Positions 17,586-26,701 of a stretch of DNA of 64,000 nt are shown in pieces. The translations under genes and the position numbers were made by a program. The stretch lies in contig NZ_JACJPX010000031.1 of the NCBI RefSeq assembly GCF_014696315.1, positions 1 through 64,000 of the forward strand, in the 5' to 3' direction. Position 1 is the stretch's first letter, and the number at the start of each line of letters is the position of its first letter. The notes under the pieces are model-generated. The model was not told where the DNA came from, searched no databases, and worked only from the letters and a program-made list of their open reading frames with translations. This DNA is from Calothrix membranacea FACHB-236 (GTDB taxonomy: Bacteria > Cyanobacteriota > Cyanobacteriia > Cyanobacteriales > Nostocaceae).

Positions 17586-18418
17586 TGAAACAGACAATGG
17601 GTGTAACAAGCACTGATTTTGATTTTCTCCGAGATTTAGTTTATCGTCATTCGGCAGTTGTGTTGTCTGCTGATAAAACCTATTTAGCAGAGTTATATTT
17701 ACAGCCAATTACAGCCTCACTAGGATTAGCAACGATTGGCGATTTAGTGGATTATTTACGGAATAAGCCATTTAGCGTGATTCACACCCAGGTAATTGAA
17801 GCTTTAGTTACCAATGAAACATCTTTCTTCCGTGATATTTACCCCTTTGAAGCGCTGCAAAAATTTGTTTTACCAGAGTTAATCAAAAAACGCGCAGTTG
17901 AGCGATCGCTTAATATTTGGTGTGCAGCTTGTTCTCATGGACAGGAACCTTATAGCATCGCCATGCTCATCCGCGAACACTTTCCCATATTGGCTAATTG
18001 GTCTATAAAGCTGATTGCAAGCGACTTTTCCAGCAAAGCTTTAACCAAGGCGCGCCAAGGACGTTATAACCAGCTAGAAATTCAGCGAGGACTAGCAAAA
18101 AATTTGCGCGATCGCTATTTTCACAAACTAGATAATGATTGGCAAATTCACGATGAAATCATCAAGATGGTGGATCTTCAGCAAATCAATCTTGTCAAAC
18201 CTTGGCCATCTCTCCCCAAAAGTGATGTGATATTTTTACGTAATGTTTTAATTTACTTTGATATCCCAACTAAAAAAGCCTTACTCAAAAAAATTAAGCA
18301 GCAATTAAGTTCAGATGGCTATTTATTTCTCGGTAATGCTGAAACTACCATCAACCTAGATACATCATTCGAGCGTTTGCAATTAGAGAAAAATATCTGT
18401 TATCGATTACAACAATAG
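17585..18418 (+). CDS. cheR: Chemotaxis protein methyltransferase CheR
   Basis: 277-residue SAM-dependent methyltransferase that methylates receptor glutamates. An all-alpha N-terminal domain is followed by the conserved TNETSFFRD and the SAM-binding motif WCAACSHGQEPYSIAML, a variant of the usual CSTGEEPYS. Further motifs are LIASDFSSKAL and VIFLRNVLIYFD. The start overlaps the cheB stop. It is the last gene of the cluster and is followed by a palindromic repeat at 18446. Confidence 0.93.
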   Translation: MKQTMGVTSTDFDFLRDLVYRHSAVVLSADKTYLAELYLQPITASLGLATIGDLVDYLRNKPFSVIHTQVIEALVTNETSFFRDIYPFEALQKFVLPELIKKRAVERSLNIWCAACSHGQEPYSIAMLIREHFPILANWSIKLIASDFSSKALTKARQGRYNQLEIQRGLAKNLRDRYFHKLDNDWQIHDEIIKMVDLQQINLVKPWPSLPKSDVIFLRNVLIYFDIPTKKALLKKIKQQLSSDGYLFLGNAETTINLDTSFERLQLEKNICYRLQQ

Positions 18419-18445
18419 TTTTATAAACTCCAATAAATGTTAGTA

Positions 18446-18545
18446 GTAGGATGCGTTAGCAATAGCGTAACGCATTAGTTCTAAAGCTTTTCGTGCTGAG
18501 ATTCTTTCAGGAATCAAATCGGATTCCTATATTTAAAAATTGATA
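18446..18545. repeat. Dispersed intergenic repeat (copy 1 of about 90-bp family)
   Basis: The block starts with GTAGG and the palindrome ATGCGTTA/TAACGCAT (18451-18475), continues through TTTCGTGCTGAGATT and AATCAAATCGGATTCCTATAT, and matches the reverse complement of 43713-43797 over its length with some mismatches. It lies between cheR and the secreted protein gene. Confidence 0.75.
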
Positions 18546-18599
18546 CCGATAAAAAATCAATTTATAATCTAAGTTAATAACTGCTATGTATATAACAAT

Positions 18600-19121
18600 A
18601 TGCCTCCTCGCCACACATCACTCCCACTATTACTAACTATTAGCCTAGCCACTATTTCCCTCATACCCATCCGACCTTTACAAGCAGAAACTATCACCGT
18701 CCCGCAAGCTTCTAATGCACCATTGGAACTCAGCTTGTTAACAAAGCCAAAAGGTTCTGTAATTACCGGGAATACCATTAACCAAGGTAACTTAACTATT
18801 CCCAGATTATGGTGGGCAAAAGTCAGCTCTGAAAACAAGCTTTTAGACAACTGGATAGCATATCCCGCTTCTCAAAAAGAAGCAGCCAGAGTAGATTTAG
18901 TTGTGAATCAGCAAATTTGGAGTTTATTAGATTATCTAGAACGCTACGACTTTGTAAATCGTTTAGGTACAGCCGCCAGGAAGGATAATTATAATCTTCG
19001 AGTATTTAATTATCAGGAAGAACTTTTAGCAACTTATACTTGTACCTTTAACAATAGTCAGCCTTTATGCAGTATCAAACTATCTTCTCAAAATCAGTTA
19101 GGCTGGCGACGCTCTTTATAG
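18600..19121 (+). CDS. Secreted or periplasmic protein of unknown function (173 aa)
   Basis: An N-terminal Sec signal peptide is evident (MPPRHTSLPLLLTISLATIS... with likely cleavage after PLQAE, near residue 30). The mature part has about 140 residues and no recognised domain. A cysteine pair near the C terminus (TYTCTFNNSQPLCS) could form a disulfide. The stop codon is followed within 2 bp by a MITE-like element, so the native terminator may have been displaced. Not part of the che operon by function; the spacing from cheR is 181 bp. Confidence 0.7.
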   Translation: MPPRHTSLPLLLTISLATISLIPIRPLQAETITVPQASNAPLELSLLTKPKGSVITGNTINQGNLTIPRLWWAKVSSENKLLDNWIAYPASQKEAARVDLVVNQQIWSLLDYLERYDFVNRLGTAARKDNYNLRVFNYQEELLATYTCTFNNSQPLCSIKLSSQNQLGWRRSL

Positions 19122-19123
19122 AC

Positions 19124-19327
19124 CAATATGGTTCAGTTAAGAAAATTAATTGATAACAAAACCAAAAAACTAGTTACTCAACAAAAAAATCGAACAATAA
19201 TTTTGGAGGGGGTTTGGGGGACGCAACCGTCACCCAATCGGGGGTTTGGGGGAGAATCCCCCAATTCTTCTGGCTTTTGTAATTAAGTGACAAATCAATC
19301 ACTAATGAGCTTAACCCAAGCGTATTG
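19124..19327. mobile_element. MITE-like element, family B, copy 1
   Basis: About 204 bp with imperfect terminal inverted repeats. The left end CAATATGGTTCAGTTAAG matches the complement of the right end CTTAACCCAAGCGTATTG at 14 of 18 positions, and the similarity extends inward (ATTAATTGAT against ATCAATCACTAAT). A closely similar 205-bp copy lies at 59930-60134. There is no coding potential. Internal GGGGGTTTGGGGGAGAATCCCCC can form a hairpin. Confidence 0.75.
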
Positions 19328-19441
19328 CTTTATGGAAACTAAAAGTTGTTCGCCAAACCCAAATTACTAGGTTTGGACTGAAAAAATGGAAAAGGAAAAG
19401 AGGCTAAAAACCTTTTTCCGTTTCCCTTTTCTCTTTTGCCT

Positions 19442-20992
19442 TTATTGCATCACTGAAGATTGAGCTAATCGTGAAGAAAGCGCTGAAAACCCTACCAGAC
19501 AACCAAATAAACCGACTACCCAACCTTGACGCACGGTTAGTAGATCAATAGCCGCCGCAGCTGGAAAATGCCCTTGTGGTGCATCATCCACAAAATTTAG
19601 GTCGGAGTAGAATAGCCAAGCATTATTGACACGCCAGCCGATGCGATCGCCAAATTTGCACCATGTTTCATAATCAGCATCAGGTTCGCCACCTACGCTT
19701 TCCCAAATCTGCTTTTGCACAGTAAAACCAAAACGACCTTTGCTATATTTGACCCAAAGTCGGTCAATTGTGCAAAGGTCGGTATAAGGGAATTTATTGA
19801 TTGCTGGAATATCCAGCCAACCAGCTTCCTCTCTCGCTGCTACTTTAAGCATTAAGTTGCAAGTTTCCCGATCTGCGGCTTTCCAATCACCAGCTGCTAG
19901 TAATTCTGATAATCGCTGATAATCTATTCCCCGTTCGGAAGCGAGGTCATCAATTGCTGGTTGTGAGATAGTTAGCGTTGACGTATGCGCTTGAGCGTAG
20001 ATACTGTGCATTTTGTCGTGAGACATCACTGGTACAGAGGAAGCGCAAACGGCTGGATTAGGAGTAAAGTTCTCGCTGCTGCTTGCATATTGAGCGATTC
20101 TTGAGATGTCTTTAACTGTATGCTTTTCTACACTAGGATTTACTGTATTAGTTCTTGACCATAACTCTTCTAATTGTACAAACTCTCTATTGGAGTTTAC
20201 TTCTGTGGGCAGGTCATTTCTCTGATTTTTGGCAATATCATGTAAATTTGCGTATTTTTGTATAACAACTCGCTGTGACTTAGCAACTGGCTCTGCATTG
20301 ATCACAGGTGTTTGCAGAGGATACTTGTAATGCGCTAAAAGTTGTGGAACTCGGAAACTAACATATTGGTGTAACCGTTTCACGGTGGCGCATTGTCCCT
20401 GACTTCCTAAACCTTCTAGGAGTGCATGGGTAAAAGCACCTTGTTGCAAGGCATCAATTTCAGCAGAGGATTGATTAGCAGTACATGATAAGATACTGAT
20501 GACCCCAGTTTGCCGCGCCAAATTTTGTGTTTGTCGCCCGATTCCTAGGCTATGTCCTTGATGCTCATGGTGATTAGCATCCAACATCAAAACAATATTA
20601 TCTGAGCCTGAATTGCGGAGACACTCAGTCACATAACTCAGGGAAATTCCTGTATTTTCTATGTCTTCTGGATTACCATCAGCAGGCAATAGATAATCTT
20701 GCTCACCATAGCTCATCCCATGACCATTAAAGAAAAACCAAAAATTATCTTCTGGCTGAAGGAAAGGACGCTCAAATAACTGCTGTAAGAACCTTAATAA
20801 GTTAGCGCGATAAGGACGAGTTAGTTCACCACCAATACTGGGTGAGTCATCCGTAAATAAAAATACCCGCTCGAAACCTGCTTCATTGTGGAGCAAATTC
20901 TGCATCAACTCTGCATCCCGCTTCGCATATTTGAGGGGTTGCAAGAAGTCGTAATGATTAATACCAATAACCAACGCCCAGTTTTTTACCAT
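19442..20992 (-). CDS. Caspase-fold (orthocaspase-like) protein with GUN4 domain and C-terminal membrane segment
   Basis: 516 residues. Residues 1-200 form a peptidase C14 p20-like domain (MVKNWALVIGINHY, KRDAELMQNLL). The catalytic His is retained (FFFNGHGMSYGEQDYLLPAD, His91), but the position where orthocaspases have Asp-x-Cys reads LMLDANHHEHQG, with Asn140 replacing the cysteine. A pseudo-enzyme is therefore likely unless Cys170 (ISILSCTANQ) substitutes. Residues about 350-480 are a GUN4 domain (LSELLAAGDWKAADRET..., TIDRLWVKYSKGRFGFTVQK..., FGDRIGWRV), a tetrapyrrole-binding fold. A hydrophobic segment (VVGLFGCLVGFSAL) near the end could anchor it. It is monocistronic. Confidence 0.88.
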   Translation of the reverse strand: MVKNWALVIGINHYDFLQPLKYAKRDAELMQNLLHNEAGFERVFLFTDDSPSIGGELTRPYRANLLRFLQQLFERPFLQPEDNFWFFFNGHGMSYGEQDYLLPADGNPEDIENTGISLSYVTECLRNSGSDNIVLMLDANHHEHQGHSLGIGRQTQNLARQTGVISILSCTANQSSAEIDALQQGAFTHALLEGLGSQGQCATVKRLHQYVSFRVPQLLAHYKYPLQTPVINAEPVAKSQRVVIQKYANLHDIAKNQRNDLPTEVNSNREFVQLEELWSRTNTVNPSVEKHTVKDISRIAQYASSSENFTPNPAVCASSVPVMSHDKMHSIYAQAHTSTLTISQPAIDDLASERGIDYQRLSELLAAGDWKAADRETCNLMLKVAAREEAGWLDIPAINKFPYTDLCTIDRLWVKYSKGRFGFTVQKQIWESVGGEPDADYETWCKFGDRIGWRVNNAWLFYSDLNFVDDAPQGHFPAAAAIDLLTVRQGWVVGLFGCLVGFSALSSRLAQSSVMQ

Positions 20993-21720
20993 CTCACTTT
21001 ATATTGTTGTCACTGCAAGTAGAGTTTGATTGCTCCTAACCTCGTACTTCAGGAAAAATCCTGAGAGTGCTTGAACCCCCGCCAGTCATTCAAAATCCTA
21101 AATTGATAATCTAGGTTCCATAAATCTTAGGGCTGAGATTAGGAATACTTTGTATTTCGTGCTACATATATCAAGACAAACAGCTCTTTCTACGGCTGTT
21201 ACTCAGGTATTTCCGGACTAAGGGAGTAGCAAAAAATAAATTATTCGAGAAGCAATCAAACACAGATCAAGGTAGGAAACACGGATAAGCTCTTAAAAAG
21301 CCATAAATCATATCTATATTACCTACGATTTATAAAATTGGTATCAAAAGTCTAAAAATAATCTTTAATAAGTGCTATCTGCTAAAAACAACGATAATCT
21401 GCATCTTACTTTAGTGTAGCCTGGCGTAGAAAAGTGGGAATCTGCTATAGGAATCCTATTTCAGTGGTGAAAAATATCGGTTTTGACTGTTGAGTGCCAA
21501 AAATCAACAGTCAACAACCCTGCATATAATATTTCGCAAATCATTTAGGGCTGCTATATATATGCTTAATTAATATAAAGATAATTTTATAATCCTGATA
21601 GGCGAATACGTGGGAAGATAGCTACAGCACACATTTAACTGATAACAAATTGTCTTTGATATTGATTAGTCTGAATTATTTTTATAAGACAATCATTCAA
21701 TTAAAAATTCAAAAATTATT
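20993..21720. other. Long intergenic region
   Basis: 728 bp between two divergent genes. No tRNA, convincing frame or conserved repeat is recognised apart from a degenerate TATAGGAATCCTATTT near 21448-21464, which echoes the 18446/43713 repeat family. It should carry promoters for the flanking genes. Confidence 0.45.
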
Positions 21721-21990
21721 ATGTATGAGCCACAAGATACTGAAAAAGGTAAATTTTACAATCAAAATTTACCCAGAATAATTGTAGCGATTTTGTTTGC
21801 CATTATCCTTGTGACTTGTGGTTATTCCACTACTCTATTATTACTATTGAACCTAGATGTAAACTCAATTTTTAATAAAAGATACCCAACCTCTATTCCA
21901 GATATCGATAATCAATCGCAATGTGAAAATAGTGAAAGGATATGGCGTTATCAAAAGTGTTGGGATGATCAACACGATCCTTTATTTTAA
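21721..21990 (+). CDS. Small single-pass membrane protein of unknown function (89 aa)
   Basis: Hydrophilic N terminus (MYEPQDTEKGKFYNQNLPR), one strong transmembrane helix (IIVAILFAIILVTCGYSTTLLLLL, about 20-45) and a short polar C-terminal tail with two cysteines (CENSERIWRYQKC) that would face the periplasm or lumen if the N terminus is inside. No family is recognised. It is isolated, with a long AT-rich upstream region and no clear ribosome binding site. Real but uncertain. Confidence 0.55.
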   Translation: MYEPQDTEKGKFYNQNLPRIIVAILFAIILVTCGYSTTLLLLLNLDVNSIFNKRYPTSIPDIDNQSQCENSERIWRYQKCWDDQHDPLF

Positions 21991-22041
21991 ACGTCAGCCA
22001 ACTACTAGTATTATTAGCTTTCAACCTAATTCTTAGGGGCC

Positions 22042-23406
22042 TTAAGTTTCAGACTCAAAGACAGAACAGTCAACCAGATTTTGACACCAATGTACAGGAA
22101 TTTCAAAATTTTCGGGCAAAATAGTTGTGCGATCGCCTAGCGCTAGTTCCAATTGCTCTGATTCTAGATTTTCGCATTTACTCAAGTCAGTACCAAACAT
22201 CTTAGCTTTTTGGAAGATTGCTTGGTTGAGGTTAGCTCCAGTGAGAATAGCGTATTTTAGGTTAGCTTCATAAAAGTTTGCATCTTCTAAATTAGCTTCA
22301 TAAAGATTAGCTTCTTGAAGATTAGCAGTACTTAATAATACACCTTCTAAGTTAGCACCAATTAATTTTGCACCTTGCAAATTACTACCGATCAGGTTGG
22401 CCCCCAAAAGGTTACATCCTTCTAAATTTGCTCCTTCTAAATTTGTGTCGCAAAGGATAGCTTCTTCCAAATTAGCGTTATAAAGAACAGCACCTTGCAA
22501 GTTGGCATCATACAGCATTGCTCCTTGCAAATCAGCTTCATAGAGTACTGCTTTGGCTAAGTTAACTTTTCTCAACACAGCTTCTTGGAGATTAGCTTCT
22601 GGAAGTATCGCCTTATGCAAGTTGGCTTCATAAAGTACTGCACCGCAGAGATTAGCCTCAGTTAAGTTAGCTCCAGATAAATTAGCTCCTATCAAATTTA
22701 CCCATTGCAAATTAGCTCCAATTAAGATGACTCCAGAAAGATTAGCTTCCATTAAGTCAGCATTACTAATATCTATATCGCGTAAATCTAGTTTTTTATT
22801 GGCTAAATCATGTTGTGCATTCCGCCTACCAATAACGGTAAGTGCTGTTTGAATATCTGTAGGCAGCTTTTCTGGTAAATTATTCTCCATATCTCGGCGT
22901 GCAGGAGCATTTTCTCGAATAAATGCAGCGAGTATTTCCATAATTGTCCAATGGTTTTTAGGAAAATCGCGAGCAATTCTTTCTAACTCATATATCGCAG
23001 CAAATCTAGTTTCTATTTTTTCATTACCTAAATGTTTAATAGCTTGATAAAATCTTTCTGTATCTAATTCTTGGACATTTGTTTGGGTGTAATTAATACC
23101 CATTTCTACCTTTTTCTCCCACGCCATTATTCCTGAAAGTATTTGTCCTAATGTACTCTGATCAATCCCGAGAGATAGCCTTGATGTATTATAAGCATTC
23201 ATGGTAATTGCCATTGCCCAAGCAAATATAGCAATAATAGCCATCACCTGAGTTACTGCTGCTATTTTTTCCTCAGTTGGCAGCCCATGAAGACTAAAAA
23301 AGAATAGAAGAATTAAAATTAATGAGAGAATAAATATAAGTGTGATAGATAGCACCAAACTAGTGAGTCCATTAGTCTTGATCAAAGACATCTCATTAGT
23401 CTTCAT
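22042..23406 (-). CDS. Membrane-anchored pentapeptide-repeat protein (454 aa)
   Basis: Two N-terminal transmembrane helices (about 14-36 and 48-68) are followed by a cytoplasmic helical segment (FYQAIKHLGNEKIETRFAAIYELERIARDFPKNHWTIMEILAAFIRENAP). A long right-handed beta-helix of A(N/D)Lxx pentapeptides covers about 205-420, and the protein ends in a conserved DRTTILP...P.HW tail. The same architecture and tail occur in the next minus-strand gene (23735-25222). The biochemical role of such proteins is mostly unknown. The two genes are 328 bp apart and may be independent transcripts. Confidence 0.88.
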   Translation of the reverse strand: MKTNEMSLIKTNGLTSLVLSITLIFILSLILILLFFFSLHGLPTEEKIAAVTQVMAIIAIFAWAMAITMNAYNTSRLSLGIDQSTLGQILSGIMAWEKKVEMGINYTQTNVQELDTERFYQAIKHLGNEKIETRFAAIYELERIARDFPKNHWTIMEILAAFIRENAPARRDMENNLPEKLPTDIQTALTVIGRRNAQHDLANKKLDLRDIDISNADLMEANLSGVILIGANLQWVNLIGANLSGANLTEANLCGAVLYEANLHKAILPEANLQEAVLRKVNLAKAVLYEADLQGAMLYDANLQGAVLYNANLEEAILCDTNLEGANLEGCNLLGANLIGSNLQGAKLIGANLEGVLLSTANLQEANLYEANLEDANFYEANLKYAILTGANLNQAIFQKAKMFGTDLSKCENLESEQLELALGDRTTILPENFEIPVHWCQNLVDCSVFESET

Positions 23407-23734
23407 CTCTGACTCCTTGTGGAATTTAGCTTATCCATACTATTATTTGTTATTACCTTTTAATACAGTAAAAACACGGACTTAATTAATCAATAAATCT
23501 GGGGTTAAAAAAATCTCTATATATTTACTGACAATGCTCTTGAGGTTAGCAACAGCAAGTCAGTAGCAGCGAACAGGTAATAGTAAGATAAAACTTTCTA
23601 ATATGGGGTTTAAAGCCTCTCAATTTATTGATGAAATTTTAGAAAAACTTCTGTAATTAACTGCAGTAAAAATTGTTTTGCTTAATCTTAAAATAGTAAG
23701 ATCTGCCAAGATAACCAATTAATAGCAGGTGAAC
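23407..23734. other. Intergenic region between the two pentapeptide-repeat genes
   Basis: 328 bp of AT-rich DNA without a frame, repeat or RNA that I can recognise. A promoter for the 22042-23406 gene is expected here. Confidence 0.4.
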
Positions 23735-25222
23735 TTAACCGGATTGTCGCCAATGTGTTGGAGCTTCCACATAATCTGGCAAGCGAGTTGTGCGATCGCC
23801 AACTGCCATTGTAATTTGTTGTAATTCTAAGTTTTTTGCACCTGTCAAAATTGCACCTTCTAAATTGACATCACAGAGATTTGCGTCCAAAAAGTTAGCT
23901 CCCATGAGATTTGCGCCATGCAGATTGGCTTCATAGAGCATTGCTTTAGCAAGGTTAGCTCCGATTAGGTTCGCTTGATAGAGGTCAGCTTCCGCTAAAC
24001 TAGCTTCTGAAAGATTGGCAAAAAATATCTCTGTCTGCTGGAGTTTAGCTGCATTGAGGTTAGCGCCACAGAGATTGGCTCCATTTAAGTTGGCTCCATG
24101 CAGATTCGCTCCTATTAACCCTGTTAATTGCAGGTTAGCTTTACCTAGCTTTGCGCCTTGCAAGTTAGCTAAAAATAACTTAGCTCCAGCCAAGTTAGCA
24201 ACTTTTAGGGTTGCTTGTTGTAAGTTAGCTTTATAAAGATTTGCGCCTTGCAAGTTAGCGGCGCGTAGACTTGCACCTGTAAGGTTAGCGCTACGTAGAT
24301 TGGCTCCGCCTAAGTTGGCGCGATTGAGGTTTACCCAAGAAAGGTTAGCTCCACGTAGGTTAGCTTTGAACAAATTAGCTTCATAAAGGATAGATCTGGA
24401 GAGTTTTGCACTACTCAAGTTAGCATTAGCTAAATTAGCGCCGCGCAAATCTGCATTAGATAAATTAGCTCCACGCAAATCTACTCTTTCCAAATTCGCG
24501 CCTAGTAAGTCTGCGCGCCTCATATCTGTGTTGCGTAAATCTAGTGTTTGATTAACTTTGTCTTCTAAATAATTACGTCTACCGATGACTGTCAACGCCA
24601 CTTGTATATCTGTGCGAATTTTTGGTAACTCATCATGATGGTTGGAGACAAATTGCTGCGTACGATAGCTTTCTCGCTTTTGCTGTTCATAATTTAGAAC
24701 TGCTGTATCTTCTTCCCTTGCTTGCTCTCCCTCACCGATGGGAGCATTTTCGCGGATAAAAGCCGTTAGGATTTCCATAATTGTCCAATGTTCTGTCGGA
24801 AATTCCTGGGCGACTCTTTCTAAAGCATAAATTGCACCTGTACGAGTTTCAGGTTTCTGATGTCCTAACTGTGCAATTGCTGTCATAAAGCGTTCTGCAA
24901 TTAGCCTATCTTGACTTAGTTTGGCATTTTGAATACCAATTTCAACACTTTTTTCCGCCGCGATCGCACTTTTCTGTAAAGCTTGGGCACGCTTTGCGCC
25001 ATAATAAGCATTAATGATTAATCCTATTCCTAGGAAAATAATTGCAGTAGTAGCTAATGCTTGAATTGTATATTCTATTTGTTGTGGAACAGACAATTCT
25101 CTAATTTGGGACAATACAAAGATAATTAAACTCAATAAGAGAGCAAATATAACTGTAATAACTATCAACCAATTCAAGATTACGCCTGTCTTGTTAGCAG
25201 ACATTGCAGGAATATTCCTCAC
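23735..25222 (-). CDS. Membrane-anchored pentapeptide-repeat protein (495 aa)
   Basis: Paralogue of the protein at 22042-23406. Two N-terminal helices (about 13-35 and 50-70) precede the conserved module LIAERFMTAIAQLGHQKPETRTGAIYALERVAQEFPTEHWTIMEILTAFIRENAP. An acidic insert comes next, then about 48 tandem A(N/D)LxG/xx pentapeptides and the tail DRTTRLPDYVEAPTHW. The repeat region would form an elongated quadrilateral beta-helix on the cytoplasmic side. A start a few codons later (MSANKTG) is possible. No enzyme motif. Confidence 0.88.
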   Translation of the reverse strand: MRNIPAMSANKTGVILNWLIVITVIFALLLSLIIFVLSQIRELSVPQQIEYTIQALATTAIIFLGIGLIINAYYGAKRAQALQKSAIAAEKSVEIGIQNAKLSQDRLIAERFMTAIAQLGHQKPETRTGAIYALERVAQEFPTEHWTIMEILTAFIRENAPIGEGEQAREEDTAVLNYEQQKRESYRTQQFVSNHHDELPKIRTDIQVALTVIGRRNYLEDKVNQTLDLRNTDMRRADLLGANLERVDLRGANLSNADLRGANLANANLSSAKLSRSILYEANLFKANLRGANLSWVNLNRANLGGANLRSANLTGASLRAANLQGANLYKANLQQATLKVANLAGAKLFLANLQGAKLGKANLQLTGLIGANLHGANLNGANLCGANLNAAKLQQTEIFFANLSEASLAEADLYQANLIGANLAKAMLYEANLHGANLMGANFLDANLCDVNLEGAILTGAKNLELQQITMAVGDRTTRLPDYVEAPTHWRQSG

Positions 25223-25420
25223 TACTCTGGATTATTACTTATAGTCCGAGGATAATATAACATTTAATCACCCTATACTTCTAAAAGCGTAGTTTTGCAT
25301 TGATACATAAAGCCTGGGAGACTTAAGCTTAGGCTAATACAGCATTTTTACATAAATTACTTATACAGCTAGGGTCACAACAATCTTATGTCTTTATACC
25401 ATTCAAAACCTAAAATTTCT

Positions 25421-26518
25421 TCACTCCTCACTCCATCCTTGCATTTCTACTAATTCCATACATAATTCATTAATTCTTTTCAAATCAGGTTTATGGGGTA
25501 GAGTTGATTGAGTATAAGCAGTTTCCATCTTCGCCACCAATTCCTCTGCCATTTTCATCACCTGTTCATAAGAATAATCGCCGTGCAGAATAGCTTTTAA
25601 ATCATCAACATCAGCCGCTATCCTTCTATCGACAATTATTTCTCCTTGCTGCAAAATTTCTAAGCCACTGCGTAGCAACCTAATGCAGTGCATACCATGC
25701 TTCAAGTCGAAACCAGACTTTCTTTCCATTTCGGCTCTAGCTGGATTTCTATTTTCTTGCCATGATAAGTATGCTTTCCATTCTCTTAAAGCAATTTGAT
25801 AATTTTGGCTTTTTTGCAGTAAGCGAATAAAATCTTTGCGGCTATTGGTTAGCTTTTGTGTATACTCTAGAGTTTCATCAGGTAAAGTATACTGTTTCAG
25901 CATTCCTTTAAAATCAATATCTGCTGTCAACAATTGGTATAACTGTTCCGCTTCTTCTAAAAATTCAATTCTGCCTCGAATTAATAGATAGAGATATTCC
26001 AAAAAAGCATTTAAATCATCTTTCACTAATGGTAATTCATCTTCTATGCCAAAATCAGATGGTAGTGGTTTCTTTTGCGGCGGATTTAACAACCACTTGC
26101 GATGGGTTTCCATCTTTTTAATTTGGGCAAAAGCGTAACCAGAATATGTATGTTTTACTTTTTTAGATAAAAATAGTTGTTTGTGTTTAATTAAATGTTC
26201 GCCAACAGGAGTAAGTACAGGATAGTTACCTAACCAGAGCAATTCTAAAACATTGGGATTTGCTCCCGCTAATAACTGCAGGATTTTGCGTAATTCATAG
26301 ATCACAGTATCTTTATTGTTATCCAAAAAAGAAAATATTCCCGGTTCATCCCAACCATTTTCTTTTTGTTCTATACGATCAAACCCCAGATAATACCCTT
26401 TAGGGGCGATAAACACACCCCGATAGTCAAAGTCAGAATCAGGACGATTCAATCCATAGCCGTGGCTACCAGCCAAGCCAATCAGAATGCTTCTTTGTTC
26501 AACTATAATTCTTTTCAT
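25421..26518 (-). CDS. Predicted nucleotidyltransferase (YcgL/COG3541-type)
   Basis: 365 residues. The N-terminal DNA-polymerase-beta-like nucleotidyltransferase motif is visible as GSHGYGLNRPDSDFDYRGVF, with metal-binding carboxylates at Asp29 and Asp31. A helical region (about 120-350) follows, including an FDLKHGMHCIRLLRSG segment typical of this family. Substrate unknown; proteins of this group are annotated only as predicted nucleotidyltransferases. No antitoxin-like partner gene is adjacent. The gene stands alone on the minus strand. Confidence 0.8.
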   Translation of the reverse strand: MKRIIVEQRSILIGLAGSHGYGLNRPDSDFDYRGVFIAPKGYYLGFDRIEQKENGWDEPGIFSFLDNNKDTVIYELRKILQLLAGANPNVLELLWLGNYPVLTPVGEHLIKHKQLFLSKKVKHTYSGYAFAQIKKMETHRKWLLNPPQKKPLPSDFGIEDELPLVKDDLNAFLEYLYLLIRGRIEFLEEAEQLYQLLTADIDFKGMLKQYTLPDETLEYTQKLTNSRKDFIRLLQKSQNYQIALREWKAYLSWQENRNPARAEMERKSGFDLKHGMHCIRLLRSGLEILQQGEIIVDRRIAADVDDLKAILHGDYSYEQVMKMAEELVAKMETAYTQSTLPHKPDLKRINELCMELVEMQGWSEE

Positions 26519-26701
26519 GACAAGCGATCGCAGCGACTCAACATAACTATCTTAAGCAGGGCAAAGGGAAAGAGGGAAAGAGTAAAGGTTGTTCCTATTT
26601 CCCTTTAACCTTTAACCTTTTCCCTTTTCCCCTCAAAACCTTGCATAGTTCAGTTTAATCGCATCTACAGATTTAACGGAAGTTAAATTTGTAACAAATA
26701 A
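26519..26701. other. Intergenic region with A/G- and C/T-rich tracts
   Basis: 183 bp containing a GGGAAAGAGGGAAAGAG tract and a following CCTTTAACCTTTTCCC tract that can pair into a long imperfect hairpin. Similar tracts occur near 19385-19440 and inside the repeat units at 54376-54604. It might act as a terminator for the cupin gene, which is inference. Confidence 0.4.

Noticed and set aside
19190-19275. G-rich stretch in MITE B considered as a structured RNA or riboswitch
   Set aside because: It does not match any riboswitch architecture that I know, and the same block recurs inside a second element with inverted ends, which explains it better as a transposable repeat.
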